Positions 1-5,589 of a DNA stretch of 6,087 nucleotides are shown piece after piece. The stretch comes from Oscillospiraceae bacterium (GTDB lineage: Bacteria; Bacillota; Clostridia; Oscillospirales; Oscillospiraceae). The notes under the pieces are model-generated. The model was not told the DNA's origin. It made no database searches and was given only the letters and a program-made list of their open reading frames with translations. Position numbers and translations under genes: made by a program. The DNA lies in contig WQRL01000120.1 in NCBI GenBank assembly GCA_009786775.1, positions 1 to 6,087 of the forward strand, in the 5' to 3' direction. Position 1 is the first letter of the stretch, and every line of letters begins with the position of its first letter.

Positions 1-376
1 CTATAATTTGCCCGATAACTTCCGTAAACAGCACCGCCAGTGATGCAAGCCAGAACACAAACTGTATCCAGTAATACCACGCCACACGGCTACCCCACGC
101 CCTGCCGTAAGCCCTTTTGACCCAGTCGAACAGACCGCCGCTATCTCTGTACGCAGCCCCAAGCTCCGCTGTGACAAATCCGTATGGGATAAAAAACGCA
201 ATGAACATAAACACCCACCAGAAATACTGACTGTTGCCAATAGCCGCCGTGGGGGCGGCAGATTCAACAACGAGTATAACACAGACTGCCGCCAGTACCG
301 CATCGAATAATTTGAACTTTTTGACCTTCATCCGCTCCGAATGTAACCTTTTTGCTTGTAACTTTCTTGCTGGCAT
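1..376 (-). CDS. APC-family amino acid permease, N-terminal part (cut by window edge)
   Basis: Reading the minus strand from an ATG at 376-374 gives 125 residues open to the window edge. The protein begins with a basic tail (about residues 1-22), then hydrophobic stretches at about 26-46, 51-70 and 98-120. Between the second and third lies AELGAAYRDSGGLFDWVKRA (residues 70-89), the conserved first cytoplasmic loop of APC-superfamily amino acid transporters, which usually reads like AEL..AYP..GG.Y.WV. The family consists of membrane transporters of about 450-500 residues with 12 or so helices, so roughly three quarters is missing. The start at 376 is chosen because AAGGGG at 389-384 lies 7 bases upstream; a second in-frame ATG at 331-329 has only a GGAG placed 3 bases away. 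Substrate cannot be read; amino acid or GABA-type exchange is plausible. It lies downstream of an RpiR regulator on the same strand. Confidence 0.88.
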   Translation of the reverse strand, partial: MPARKLQAKRLHSERMKVKKFKLFDAVLAAVCVILVVESAAPTAAIGNSQYFWWVFMFIAFFIPYGFVTAELGAAYRDSGGLFDWVKRAYGRAWGSRVAWYYWIQFVFWLASLAVLFTEVIGQII

Positions 377-390
377 AACAAAACCCCTTC

Positions 391-430
391 TTTCATATTG
401 CGTACATCTTCGCATACACGCAATATAAAA
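391..430 (-). promoter_or_regulatory. Leader hairpin directly upstream of the permease ribosome binding site
   Basis: On the minus strand ATATTGCGT and ACGCAATAT (426-418 and 403-395) are perfect 9-base complements. The 14-base interval can extend the stem by four more pairs, two of them G-U, leaving a GCGAAG loop. After one mismatch, three further A-T pairs lie outside (428-430 with 393-391). The stem base touches the AAGGGG Shine-Dalgarno at 389-384. No run of T follows, so it is not an intrinsic terminator. As RNA it could influence ribosome access or message stability; as DNA it could be an operator. Which of these applies is not visible. Confidence 0.55.
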
Positions 431-452
431 GTAAAGGGTTTTAATACATATT

Positions 453-504
453 GTAATCACCTTAACAAAGCTGTAACGTGTTACTTTTTAAGTAACAAAG
501 TTAC
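453..504. promoter_or_regulatory. Clustered GTAAC/GTTAC half-sites, probable operator of the permease gene
   Basis: Four 5-base half-sites alternate in orientation: GTAAC 473-477, GTTAC 480-484, GTAAC 492-496 and GTTAC 500-504. They form two compact dyads centred about 19.5 bases apart, close to two helical turns. The middle pair is embedded in a larger palindrome, TGTTACTTTTTAAGTAACA (479-497), with 8-base arms and a 3-base centre. Looser copies, GTAAT (453) and TTAAC (462), continue the pattern towards the permease. The cluster lies about 100-130 bases upstream of the permease start. No convincing -35/-10 pair could be fixed here: TTGTTA at 468-463 on the minus strand lacks a good -10. The binding protein is unknown; the neighbouring RpiR regulator is one candidate. 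Confidence 0.5.
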
Positions 505-553
505 ACGCAATAAGAATACCCCACAAACTTCCACCAGATTGCCACAGCCAGAA

Positions 554-611
554 ACACGCTCTAGGCTCCCCTAAAAATGTTGCACCCAAAACACACGCTC
601 TAAGCTCCCCT
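554..611. repeat. Two 19-base direct repeats, 39-base period
   Basis: ACACGCTCTAGGCTCCCCT at 554-572 recurs as ACACGCTCTAAGCTCCCCT at 593-611, with one difference. The second copy ends on the first base of the left arm of the large foldback. The core AACRCGCYCTA..GGCT also resembles part of the right arm of that foldback (AACGCGCCCTACAGGCT, about 785-801), so these may be decayed copies of the element's end. Confidence 0.6.
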
Positions 612-813
612 CAAATTGAGCAGCCTTTAGGGCGTGTTGCGTATGAGCAATCAATAGCGCAGCAAGTTAGCCGATAGCAGGCGAAATTTCAGAAAAGGCG
701 AGCTCTGTCTGAGTGTAGCGAGTTAGCGAGCCTCTGAAATGAGCCGTGCTATCGCTTACGCGCGAAGGTCTGATTGCGCATACGCAACGCGCCCTACAGG
801 CTGCTCAATTTGA
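611..813. repeat. 203-base foldback element with 43-base inverted arms
   Basis: The left arm 611-653 and right arm 771-813 are reverse complements at 40 of 43 positions; both begin or end with TCAAATTGAGCAG or its complement. The 117-base interior continues the fold: CGATAGCA with TGCTATCG, then ATTTCAGA with TCTGAAAT, separated by a 6-base internal loop. A GC-rich apical part carries repeated AGCGAG/GCGAGC motifs. The right arm ends 18 bases beyond the regulator stop codon, so the element lies wholly between genes. There is no open reading frame of note and no transposase. No target-site duplication was recognised at the arm ends, and no T-run follows either end. It could be a MITE-like or REP-like repeat, or a structured RNA or message-end hairpin. 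Confidence 0.8.
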
Positions 814-831
814 CAGGCTAGCCAAGCACGC

Positions 832-1608
832 TTACTTGCCCTCCTTGCTCGCCAAGTATTCATAAACTATCATCTCAATAACCATCAGCATCGGCACATT
901 GGAAGTCAAATCCATCCCAGGCACGCGGATTTTGTCCGCAAACACATAGAAATTTGTATCAGAAAGCCTCTCAAGCGGATTGTTGTCGGCGCGTGTTATC
1001 GAAAGCAGGTGAGGGTGCTCCTTGAGAAATAACCTCTGAATAAAATCAATCAGCACAGTATCTTGGCCGGAATAAGAAAGAGCTATAAGCAAGTCGCTGC
1101 TTTTGATGCTGTTTACCAGACTTTGCCTCTGATACACCGCCTCGGGAAAATACGCATGAAAATCCAACCCTATGAAAAGCCTCTCACAATACTGCCCAAT
1201 CGCCTGAGTATTATCGTCGGTCAAAATGTAAATGCTAGGCTTTTTTTTCAGCAGCTTCACAACTGACTTAACCTGTTTGGGCGACATGACGCGCAAAGAT
1301 TCCATGGCATTTCTCAGATACTCCCCGCTATAGCCCTCCCCTGTGATAACACTCGGAATCTCAACCCCGTTGGCCGAGTGCGCTGTAACAATTAGACTAT
1401 CTGTGAAATCGGTATAACCTGAGAAACCTAGCTTTTTAACGAAGCGGAAAATTGTAGTTGTGGAAACAAATCTCAGCTCTGCAAATTTGCGTATGCTCAT
1501 AGACTTGACCATATCCATATTTTTTACAACAAAGTCAAAGAGTATCCTCTCGTTTTGATTTAACTCTCTCACACTGTCTTGGGTCGCTTCAAAAAAGTCA
1601 GGTATCAT
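832..1608 (-). CDS. RpiR/MurR-family transcription regulator (HTH + SIS)
   Basis: The 258-residue product has the two-part layout of the RpiR family. An N-terminal helix-turn-helix region occupies about residues 1-75, with SMSIRKFAELRFVSTTTIFR (36-55) followed by FVKKLGFSGYTDF, the family's signature end of the recognition helix. A SIS sugar-phosphate-binding domain occupies about 110-240, with ALSYSGQDT (176-184) as its second ligand loop. Family members usually sense a phosphorylated sugar or amino sugar and switch a catabolic operon. Here the first SIS loop, normally glycine- and serine-rich, reads LTDDNTQA (129-136), so ligand binding may differ. AAGGAG at 1621-1616 lies 7 bases before the ATG. 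It follows the hydrolase gene by 85 bases and precedes the permease on the same strand, making that gene a plausible target. Length is slightly under the usual 270-290. Confidence 0.92.
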   Translation of the reverse strand: MIPDFFEATQDSVRELNQNERILFDFVVKNMDMVKSMSIRKFAELRFVSTTTIFRFVKKLGFSGYTDFTDSLIVTAHSANGVEIPSVITGEGYSGEYLRNAMESLRVMSPKQVKSVVKLLKKKPSIYILTDDNTQAIGQYCERLFIGLDFHAYFPEAVYQRQSLVNSIKSSDLLIALSYSGQDTVLIDFIQRLFLKEHPHLLSITRADNNPLERLSDTNFYVFADKIRVPGMDLTSNVPMLMVIEMIVYEYLASKEGK

Positions 1609-1667
1609 GCCTTCTCTCCTTGCAATAAATTAAGCGGCGGCAGGTTTACAGGCTTATCTTGTGGGCT

Positions 1668-1681
1668 GTGCCTACAGGCAC
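1668..1681 (-). other. Short stem-loop after the hydrolase stop codon
   Basis: GTGCC and GGCAC flank a four-base loop, 12 bases past the hydrolase stop. A wider GGCGG/CCGCC pairing (about 1685-1635) could enclose it. No T-run follows on the minus strand, so termination here would be weak at best. It may instead mark the message end by stabilising it, or be incidental. Confidence 0.25.
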
Positions 1682-1693
1682 CGCCTGCACTAG

Positions 1694-3145
1694 CTATTGG
1701 CTGTATTCTACGGCTGCTTCCCGCATGGCTCTGTAAATAAATTCGCTGATTTTAGCGCATATGTAAGTAATGCCGGCATAGGTTCTGCGGCCATAGGCTC
1801 CCGAAGTCAGCACTACTACGCCGTTTCTGTTATGTGGATTATATGACGCAAGCGTAAATACCCCGAAGCTGGTCCCTGTGTGAAAATACAAAACTTCCTC
1901 GCCAAAATGCGCCTCAACCCGGCGCAGTGCCAGGCATTGCTCGAATCCACGGACTGCACCCAGCACTTCCTGCATTTGCCTTACAGAGTCCTCTGAAAGA
2001 ATCCTGATGCCTCTATACTCCCCGCCGTTTGCTAGTGCTGCAATCAGTATGGCCAAGTCCGGGGCGTTTATTGTCAGCCCCCCTGCAAACTCAATGCCAC
2101 ACTGGCCGGGGAAGGTGCTGCCCAGCCTATTTCTATTATCTCCAGCCGACATCCCTATGACACCAGTGTGTCTGTAGAGTGTAACAAGATTATCCGTATT
2201 GAGCAGCGCACCTCCGCCGAAAGCGGCATCAATGCCGAAAGGCTCAAAGAGATGCCTGCGGGCGTGATTATTAACCGTTTCATTTGTCGCAAGCTCTATT
2301 GTCAGCCCGAGCACCGCATATGCGTAGTTATTATATGCAAAGGATTCAAATGCTCCGGGAATAACCGCATCAAAGGCTGTGCCGTTTCTGATCCGGGTTC
2401 TAATCCGCTCCTCACTGGCTGAAAAACCATATATAAACGGATGAAAAGATGAGGTGTGATTTAGCATCTGCCGAATAGTTATAGGCACATCCGGGTACGC
2501 CGGGTTCCGGACAGGTTCACCCCAGTATTCGCTGATGTCTGTGTCAAGGCCAATCTCGCCGAGCTCCACAAGGCGCATAACCACCATGCCAATGACCGGT
2601 TTTGATATGGAGGCCACCCTAAATACCCCCTCATCTGTCAGAGGCACCGTGCCCTTCGTTGCATAGCCATAGACAAATGTTCCTGCCACACTGCCATTTC
2701 TTACTATAGCCACTGACACCGCTGTTGCGCCGTACTCCTGTGCAATGCGCTCTACGGCGGCTTGGATTTCTTCGTAGTTTAGAGGGGGCAATGCAGGCAT
2801 AGGCGGTCCGAACAGCTCATCTGTAGGGCTTTCGGCGCTTATGGGATGCTCTGCATACCCCGTCTGGGTCAGCCCTGCGGACAGGTAATCCCCCGCTTCT
2901 GCGCCCGGTGCGTCTGGTGTGCCAGGTGTATCCAATATGCCTGATGCGGCCGGTGCGCCATCTGCGGGAGCAGCGCCGTCTGCAATACCATTGTCATATC
3001 TGACCACCGCCCCCATGCCTATTTCTCCGCCTATGGCAAAATGGCATGTTGCCGTAAATACCGCCGCCGACATTACGATAACAAGGCATAATATTCTAGT
3101 TATTAGGCTCTGAGGCCTGCGCAAAGTTTCTTGAAAAGACTCCAT
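1694..3145 (-). CDS. Membrane-anchored serine hydrolase, beta-lactamase/class C-like (PF00144 type)
   Basis: The 483-residue product resembles the penicillin-binding/beta-lactamase-like serine hydrolases. After a basic start (R9, R10, R17) comes a hydrophobic segment at about 18-38, a signal peptide or anchor, so the enzyme should act outside the membrane. There is no good lipobox. Residues about 46-120 form an Ala/Gly/Pro/Asp-rich linker. The catalytic domain follows: SISK (179-182) gives nucleophile Ser179 and Lys182; YNN (271-273) is the Y-x-N motif; HTG (422-424) replaces KTG, as in many esterases and peptidases of this fold. AGGLTINAPDLA (354-365) is also typical. Substrate is open: peptidoglycan peptides, D-amino peptides or esters. 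True beta-lactamase activity is not implied. GGAGAG at 3161-3156 lies 10 bases before the ATG. It sits 25 bases after the radical SAM gene, probably in one operon. Confidence 0.9.
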   Translation of the reverse strand: MESFQETLRRPQSLITRILCLVIVMSAAVFTATCHFAIGGEIGMGAVVRYDNGIADGAAPADGAPAASGILDTPGTPDAPGAEAGDYLSAGLTQTGYAEHPISAESPTDELFGPPMPALPPLNYEEIQAAVERIAQEYGATAVSVAIVRNGSVAGTFVYGYATKGTVPLTDEGVFRVASISKPVIGMVVMRLVELGEIGLDTDISEYWGEPVRNPAYPDVPITIRQMLNHTSSFHPFIYGFSASEERIRTRIRNGTAFDAVIPGAFESFAYNNYAYAVLGLTIELATNETVNNHARRHLFEPFGIDAAFGGGALLNTDNLVTLYRHTGVIGMSAGDNRNRLGSTFPGQCGIEFAGGLTINAPDLAILIAALANGGEYRGIRILSEDSVRQMQEVLGAVRGFEQCLALRRVEAHFGEEVLYFHTGTSFGVFTLASYNPHNRNGVVVLTSGAYGRRTYAGITYICAKISEFIYRAMREAAVEYSQ

Positions 3146-3170
3146 TTATTTGTTACTCTCCACTTTTTTA

Positions 3171-3752
3171 TTACCGCACCCGCAGCGGAATACCCAGCTC
3201 ATCTGCCACCCTGCGGCAGGCATCTGCATCAGTAGTACCTCCGACTATGGACAGTATTACATGCGGCACATATTTTTTTACATTCACCGCAAATTCCAAA
3301 ACTGCATCATATGTCCCTATGCCGAATACCGGCCTGCACATTTCATAATACTCCTGCGCACCTGCGGCATTTAGAGAAATTGAAATGGTGTCCACCAGGC
3401 CTTCAAAGTTCGGTGCAGTATCGCATCCCGCGATTAAATCCGCATGTCCATTTGTATTAAGCCTTATAGGCGGCGCTTCAACTTGCTTTAACTGCCTGCA
3501 AATCCACAACAAATCACCTAACCTCTCCGTCGGCTCTCCATAACCACAATACACAATCTCGCGAACCTGTGATAAGTTCATCCGAAGAATGTCCGTCAAC
3601 ACTTCTTCTTTGCTGGGCTCCCGCTCCAGCCACAGGCTATCCCCGCCGCCAACCGAATCACCCAAGTTGCGTATGCAAAAATTACAATCGTTCCGGCAGC
3701 GGTTTGTCAGGTTAATATAAAGGCTGTCGCCTATTGTGTATGTAATAGTCAT
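3171..3752 (-). CDS. Radical SAM protein, TatD-linked type
   Basis: The 193-residue product starts MTITYTIGDSLYINLTNRC and has the radical SAM cluster motif C-x3-C-x2-C (Cys19, Cys23, Cys26), which should bind a 4Fe-4S cluster and S-adenosylmethionine. Further marks are YCGYGEPTER (68-77, GGEP-like), RLNTNGH (97-103) and SISLNAA (124-130). The short length, LYINLTNRC opening and ELGIPLRVR ending match my recollection of the TatD-associated radical SAM family (TIGR04038). That family's reaction is unknown. The frame is open up to an ATG at 3803, but the start at 3752 is preferred: AAAGGA at 3764-3759 lies 6 bases upstream and homologues begin here. An ATG two codons earlier touches the ribosome site and is unlikely. 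No tatD gene is in view; the next gene in the unit is the serine hydrolase. Confidence 0.9.
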   Translation of the reverse strand: MTITYTIGDSLYINLTNRCRNDCNFCIRNLGDSVGGGDSLWLEREPSKEEVLTDILRMNLSQVREIVYCGYGEPTERLGDLLWICRQLKQVEAPPIRLNTNGHADLIAGCDTAPNFEGLVDTISISLNAAGAQEYYEMCRPVFGIGTYDAVLEFAVNVKKYVPHVILSIVGGTTDADACRRVADELGIPLRVR

Positions 3753-3851
3753 AACCATTCCTTTCGCTTGGCTGCTCCGCTTACAAAGACCTAATTCGCG
3801 CAAACAAAAGCCGCCCCCACATACTACCCCTCCAGATGGGCTTTACAGTTA

Positions 3852-3881
3852 ATTATATACGAGCCCTCCACATTCCTGCAA
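3852..3881 (-). promoter_or_regulatory. Leftward sigma-70-like promoter for the radical SAM-hydrolase unit
   Basis: On the minus strand TTGCAG (3881-3876) is followed after 18 bases by a perfect TATAAT (3857-3852). Transcription would start near 3845, leaving a leader of about 92 bases. The -35 box overlaps a short palindrome CTGC-AA-GCAG (3876-3885). The -35 matches consensus only in TTG and one further base, so activity may be modest or regulated. Confidence 0.55.
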
Positions 3882-3894
3882 GCAGAATTTCAGT

Positions 3895-3923
3895 TTGAAT
3901 CTTGCCTGCGAAAATGCTAAAAT
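3895..3923 (+). promoter_or_regulatory. Rightward extended -10 promoter for the DUF4125 operon
   Basis: TTGAAT (3895-3900) and TAAAAT (3918-3923) are spaced by exactly 17 bases, and TG at 3915-3916 gives an extended -10. Transcription would start near 3930, with a leader of about 110 bases. The -35 lies 13 bases from the leftward -35, so the promoters are back to back. Confidence 0.6.
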
Positions 3924-3935
3924 AATTACAGGCAA
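3902..3935. promoter_or_regulatory. Dyad bracketing the rightward -10 box, possible operator
   Basis: TTGCCTG (3902-3908) and CAGGCAA (3929-3935) are perfect 7-base inverted repeats 20 bases apart, centred at 3918.5 on the -10 box. One arm lies in the promoter spacer and the other at the expected start point. A bound dimer or pair of dimers would block initiation. No regulator for it can be named. Confidence 0.4.
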
Positions 3936-4040
3936 ATTGGCAGTCCATATTTTAACTTTAAGCCACGCTTCACCAGCCCCACACACTGGCGTCAAATCGC
4001 GAAAAATCATGCAGGAGTTTTTTGAAAGGTTCTAACAGTT

Positions 4041-4697
4041 ATGGCAGCTAAAAGCTCAAATGCATCTACAATTGAAAAAATCCTGTCAATTGAATGGGAC
4101 ATGTTCACCTGCGTCAATGAAGGCAAATCCCGCGCAGCATGCCAGGATGACCCCGTGACTTTCATGGGCATGCGCAGGGCACAGTTTGAGGCCTGGCCTT
4201 CTGATATTGCCGAGTCATATTTGAGCGACTTGCATCAGGCCCTGCTATGCGGACGCAATCTCGCCCAAGAGAAATATATCCACATGATGGATTTGACAGA
4301 TCCTGTTAAGTCTTTTGCACTTCTGGCGACCATAGACATTCCCTCCAGCGGAGCCTACACCCTCTCAAGGGAAATCACCTCTATCTTACTTGAGCAAATG
4401 AGCAAGCTCTACGAGGCTCACCCCCATTTGCAGGGCACAGGCCGGCCGCTATACTCAGTTTCGGATTTTGACGGATTTGGCGCTCAAACCTCACTTGAAA
4501 CATACCAGCTGGGCGAACTGCTGACCTATTCAATGAATACGCTTACAGCACTTAATAAATATTTACTCACGGAGGAAGGCCGGACCTTCTCAGAGAGGAT
4601 TCTTAAAAACACTGTTAAATTTTACGGCTATAACTCGCTTGACGAAGCGGATAAAGCAGCAGAAAGGATGGCACAAAAATATGACAGAATTTTATAG
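4041..4697 (+). CDS. DUF4125 family protein, function unknown
   Basis: The 218-residue product is soluble, with no signal peptide or membrane segment. It carries the conserved N-terminal core I recognise for DUF4125: IEWDMF (17-22), NEGKSRAACQDDPVTFMGMR (26-45) and QFEAWP (48-53), then SYLSDL and EKYIHMM (77-83). The remainder is mostly predicted helix, ending in a charged tail. The role of the family is not known to me. GAAAGG at 4024-4029 lies 11 bases upstream of the ATG, slightly long spacing. It is the first gene of a rightward operon; its end overlaps the TPR gene by 17 bases, pointing to coupled translation and probably to interacting products. I see no nuclease, kinase or HEPN motif. 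Family assignment is from memory of the motif and is fairly secure. Confidence 0.85.
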   Translation: MAAKSSNASTIEKILSIEWDMFTCVNEGKSRAACQDDPVTFMGMRRAQFEAWPSDIAESYLSDLHQALLCGRNLAQEKYIHMMDLTDPVKSFALLATIDIPSSGAYTLSREITSILLEQMSKLYEAHPHLQGTGRPLYSVSDFDGFGAQTSLETYQLGELLTYSMNTLTALNKYLLTEEGRTFSERILKNTVKFYGYNSLDEADKAAERMAQKYDRIL

Positions 4698-5586
4698 CGA
4701 ACTCGACAGACTGTATTCCGGCGGGGATATGGCTGCGGTTGAGGCCTTTTTGAAGAAAAACATCTCAGAGCAAGTTGAGGACAGCCCCGCCCTTATAGGG
4801 ATGTATAATGAGCTGGCGAGCTTCTACCGCGGCACCAGCCGTTATGAGGAGTCAGCCGCAGCCTTCAATCTTGCATTAAACAGGCTAAAGGCAGAAGGCC
4901 TAAGTTCCGGCATTGAGTACGCCACAGTTTTGCTAAATCTCGCAGGGCTTCACCGTGTAATGGGCGAAACGGACAGAGCTATTGAGCTCTTTAAGCTCTG
5001 CATTAAGACTCTTGAAGACGACAAATTGCACAGCAGCTATGCCTACATGAGCGCCATAAATAATCTTTCGATAACATATCTCGAAAAGGGCGAGTTTCAT
5101 TTAGCTCAAAAATATGCCAAGCAAGTTCTCGAAACCGTGCGCAGCGGGGGCGGAGAAGAACATGAACTAGCGACATCCCTTAACAATCTCGCCTCTATTG
5201 AAATAAAAATGGGCGACCTTACCGCCGCCGGAAATACAATTGCGCAGGCCTTGTCAATCTATGAAAAAATGCCCGAGCCTGATGTCCATTACGCCGCTGC
5301 TCTGGGGACAAACGCTTCAATACTGCGCAGAAACGGCGATTATCAGGGTGCCCTGGCAGGATTTGAAAAAGCCCTTGAGCTGACAAACCGTTTCTTCGGC
5401 GAGAACATCGAATTTGCCATCTGCAAGAGCAGCATTTCTGAAATATATGAAGTGCTGGGTGATACACAAAGAGCCATAGCCGAGCTTGACGGGGCTTTGT
5501 CTGTCCTGACGAAAATACTTGGCTCAGAGCATGCCTCCGTCACAAGTATACGCTCAAAACTAGAGCTTCTAAAAGGTAAGGGTTAG
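4681..5586 (+). CDS. Tetratricopeptide repeat (TPR) protein
   Basis: The 301-residue product is almost entirely TPR units with a pitch of about 42 residues, the longer kinesin-light-chain-like form. Approximate units are 37-71, 80-112, 120-154, 162-196, 204-237 and 245-278. Typical signatures are LLNLAGLHRVMGETDRAIEL (84-103), NNLSITYLEKGEFHLAQKYA, NNLASIEIKMGDLTAAG and ALGTNASILRRNGDYQGALA. There is no signal peptide, DNA-binding domain or enzyme domain, so it is probably a cytoplasmic scaffold binding a partner, perhaps one of its operon neighbours. The ATG at 4681 is chosen; AAAGGA (4663-4668) lies 12 bases upstream within the preceding gene. The frame is open further back to a TTG at 4639, but the extra 14 residues are unlike TPR helices and no better ribosome site precedes them. 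The overlap with the DUF4125 gene suggests coupling. Confidence 0.93.
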   Translation: MTEFYSELDRLYSGGDMAAVEAFLKKNISEQVEDSPALIGMYNELASFYRGTSRYEESAAAFNLALNRLKAEGLSSGIEYATVLLNLAGLHRVMGETDRAIELFKLCIKTLEDDKLHSSYAYMSAINNLSITYLEKGEFHLAQKYAKQVLETVRSGGGEEHELATSLNNLASIEIKMGDLTAAGNTIAQALSIYEKMPEPDVHYAAALGTNASILRRNGDYQGALAGFEKALELTNRFFGENIEFAICKSSISEIYEVLGDTQRAIAELDGALSVLTKILGSEHASVTSIRSKLELLKGKG

Positions 5587-5589
5587 AGT

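Larger units (their letters stand above)
377..831. other. 455-base intergenic region between regulator and permease
   Basis: This stretch contains no supported gene on either strand. From right to left it holds the foldback, the direct repeats, the GTAAC/GTTAC cluster and the leader hairpin. The part nearest the permease (377-510) is AT-rich and regulatory in character, while the foldback is clearly richer in GC. No T-rich intrinsic terminator was found for the regulator transcript. Confidence 0.7.
3753..4040. other. Divergent intergenic spacer
   Basis: This non-coding stretch separates the two transcription units and carries both promoters and the dyad. A weak inverted repeat AAAGCC/GGCTTT (3807-3812 and 3839-3844) lies in the leftward leader. 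The rightward leader (about 3930-4040) shows only a weak CCAG/CTGG stem and no recognisable riboswitch. Confidence 0.6.

Noticed and set aside
1..303. Minus-strand reading frame of 100 residues rich in Ser, Leu and Cys
   Set aside because: A neighbouring frame (1-376) encodes a clear APC permease start with a good ribosome site; this frame is its shadow.
479..497. GlnR/TnrA-type nitrogen box
   Set aside because: The palindrome has TGTTA and TAACA ends but 9 bases between them instead of the 7 required by TGTNA-N7-TNACA.
554..611. CRISPR array
   Set aside because: Only two repeat copies of 19 bases with a 20-base interval, no cas genes, and similarity to the adjacent foldback explains them better.
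611..813. Intrinsic transcription terminator
   Set aside because: The stem is far longer than a terminator and neither end is followed by a T-run on the transcribed strand.
1694..3145. Calling the hydrolase an antibiotic-resistance beta-lactamase
   Set aside because: SxxK and YxN are shared by esterases, peptidases and penicillin-binding proteins; HTG in place of KTG and the anchor and linker give no specific support for resistance.
3753..3803. N-terminal extension of the radical SAM protein to an ATG at 3803
   Set aside because: The extra 17 residues lack family similarity, and a well-placed AAAGGA supports the start at 3752.
4009..4035. Eight-codon leader frame MQEFFERF upstream of the DUF4125 gene
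   Set aside because: No ribosome site precedes it and its composition does not suggest attenuation; short frames like this arise by chance.
4639..4680. TTG start extending the TPR protein by 14 residues
   Set aside because: The added residues lie entirely inside the DUF4125 gene, do not look like TPR sequence, and no better ribosome site supports them.
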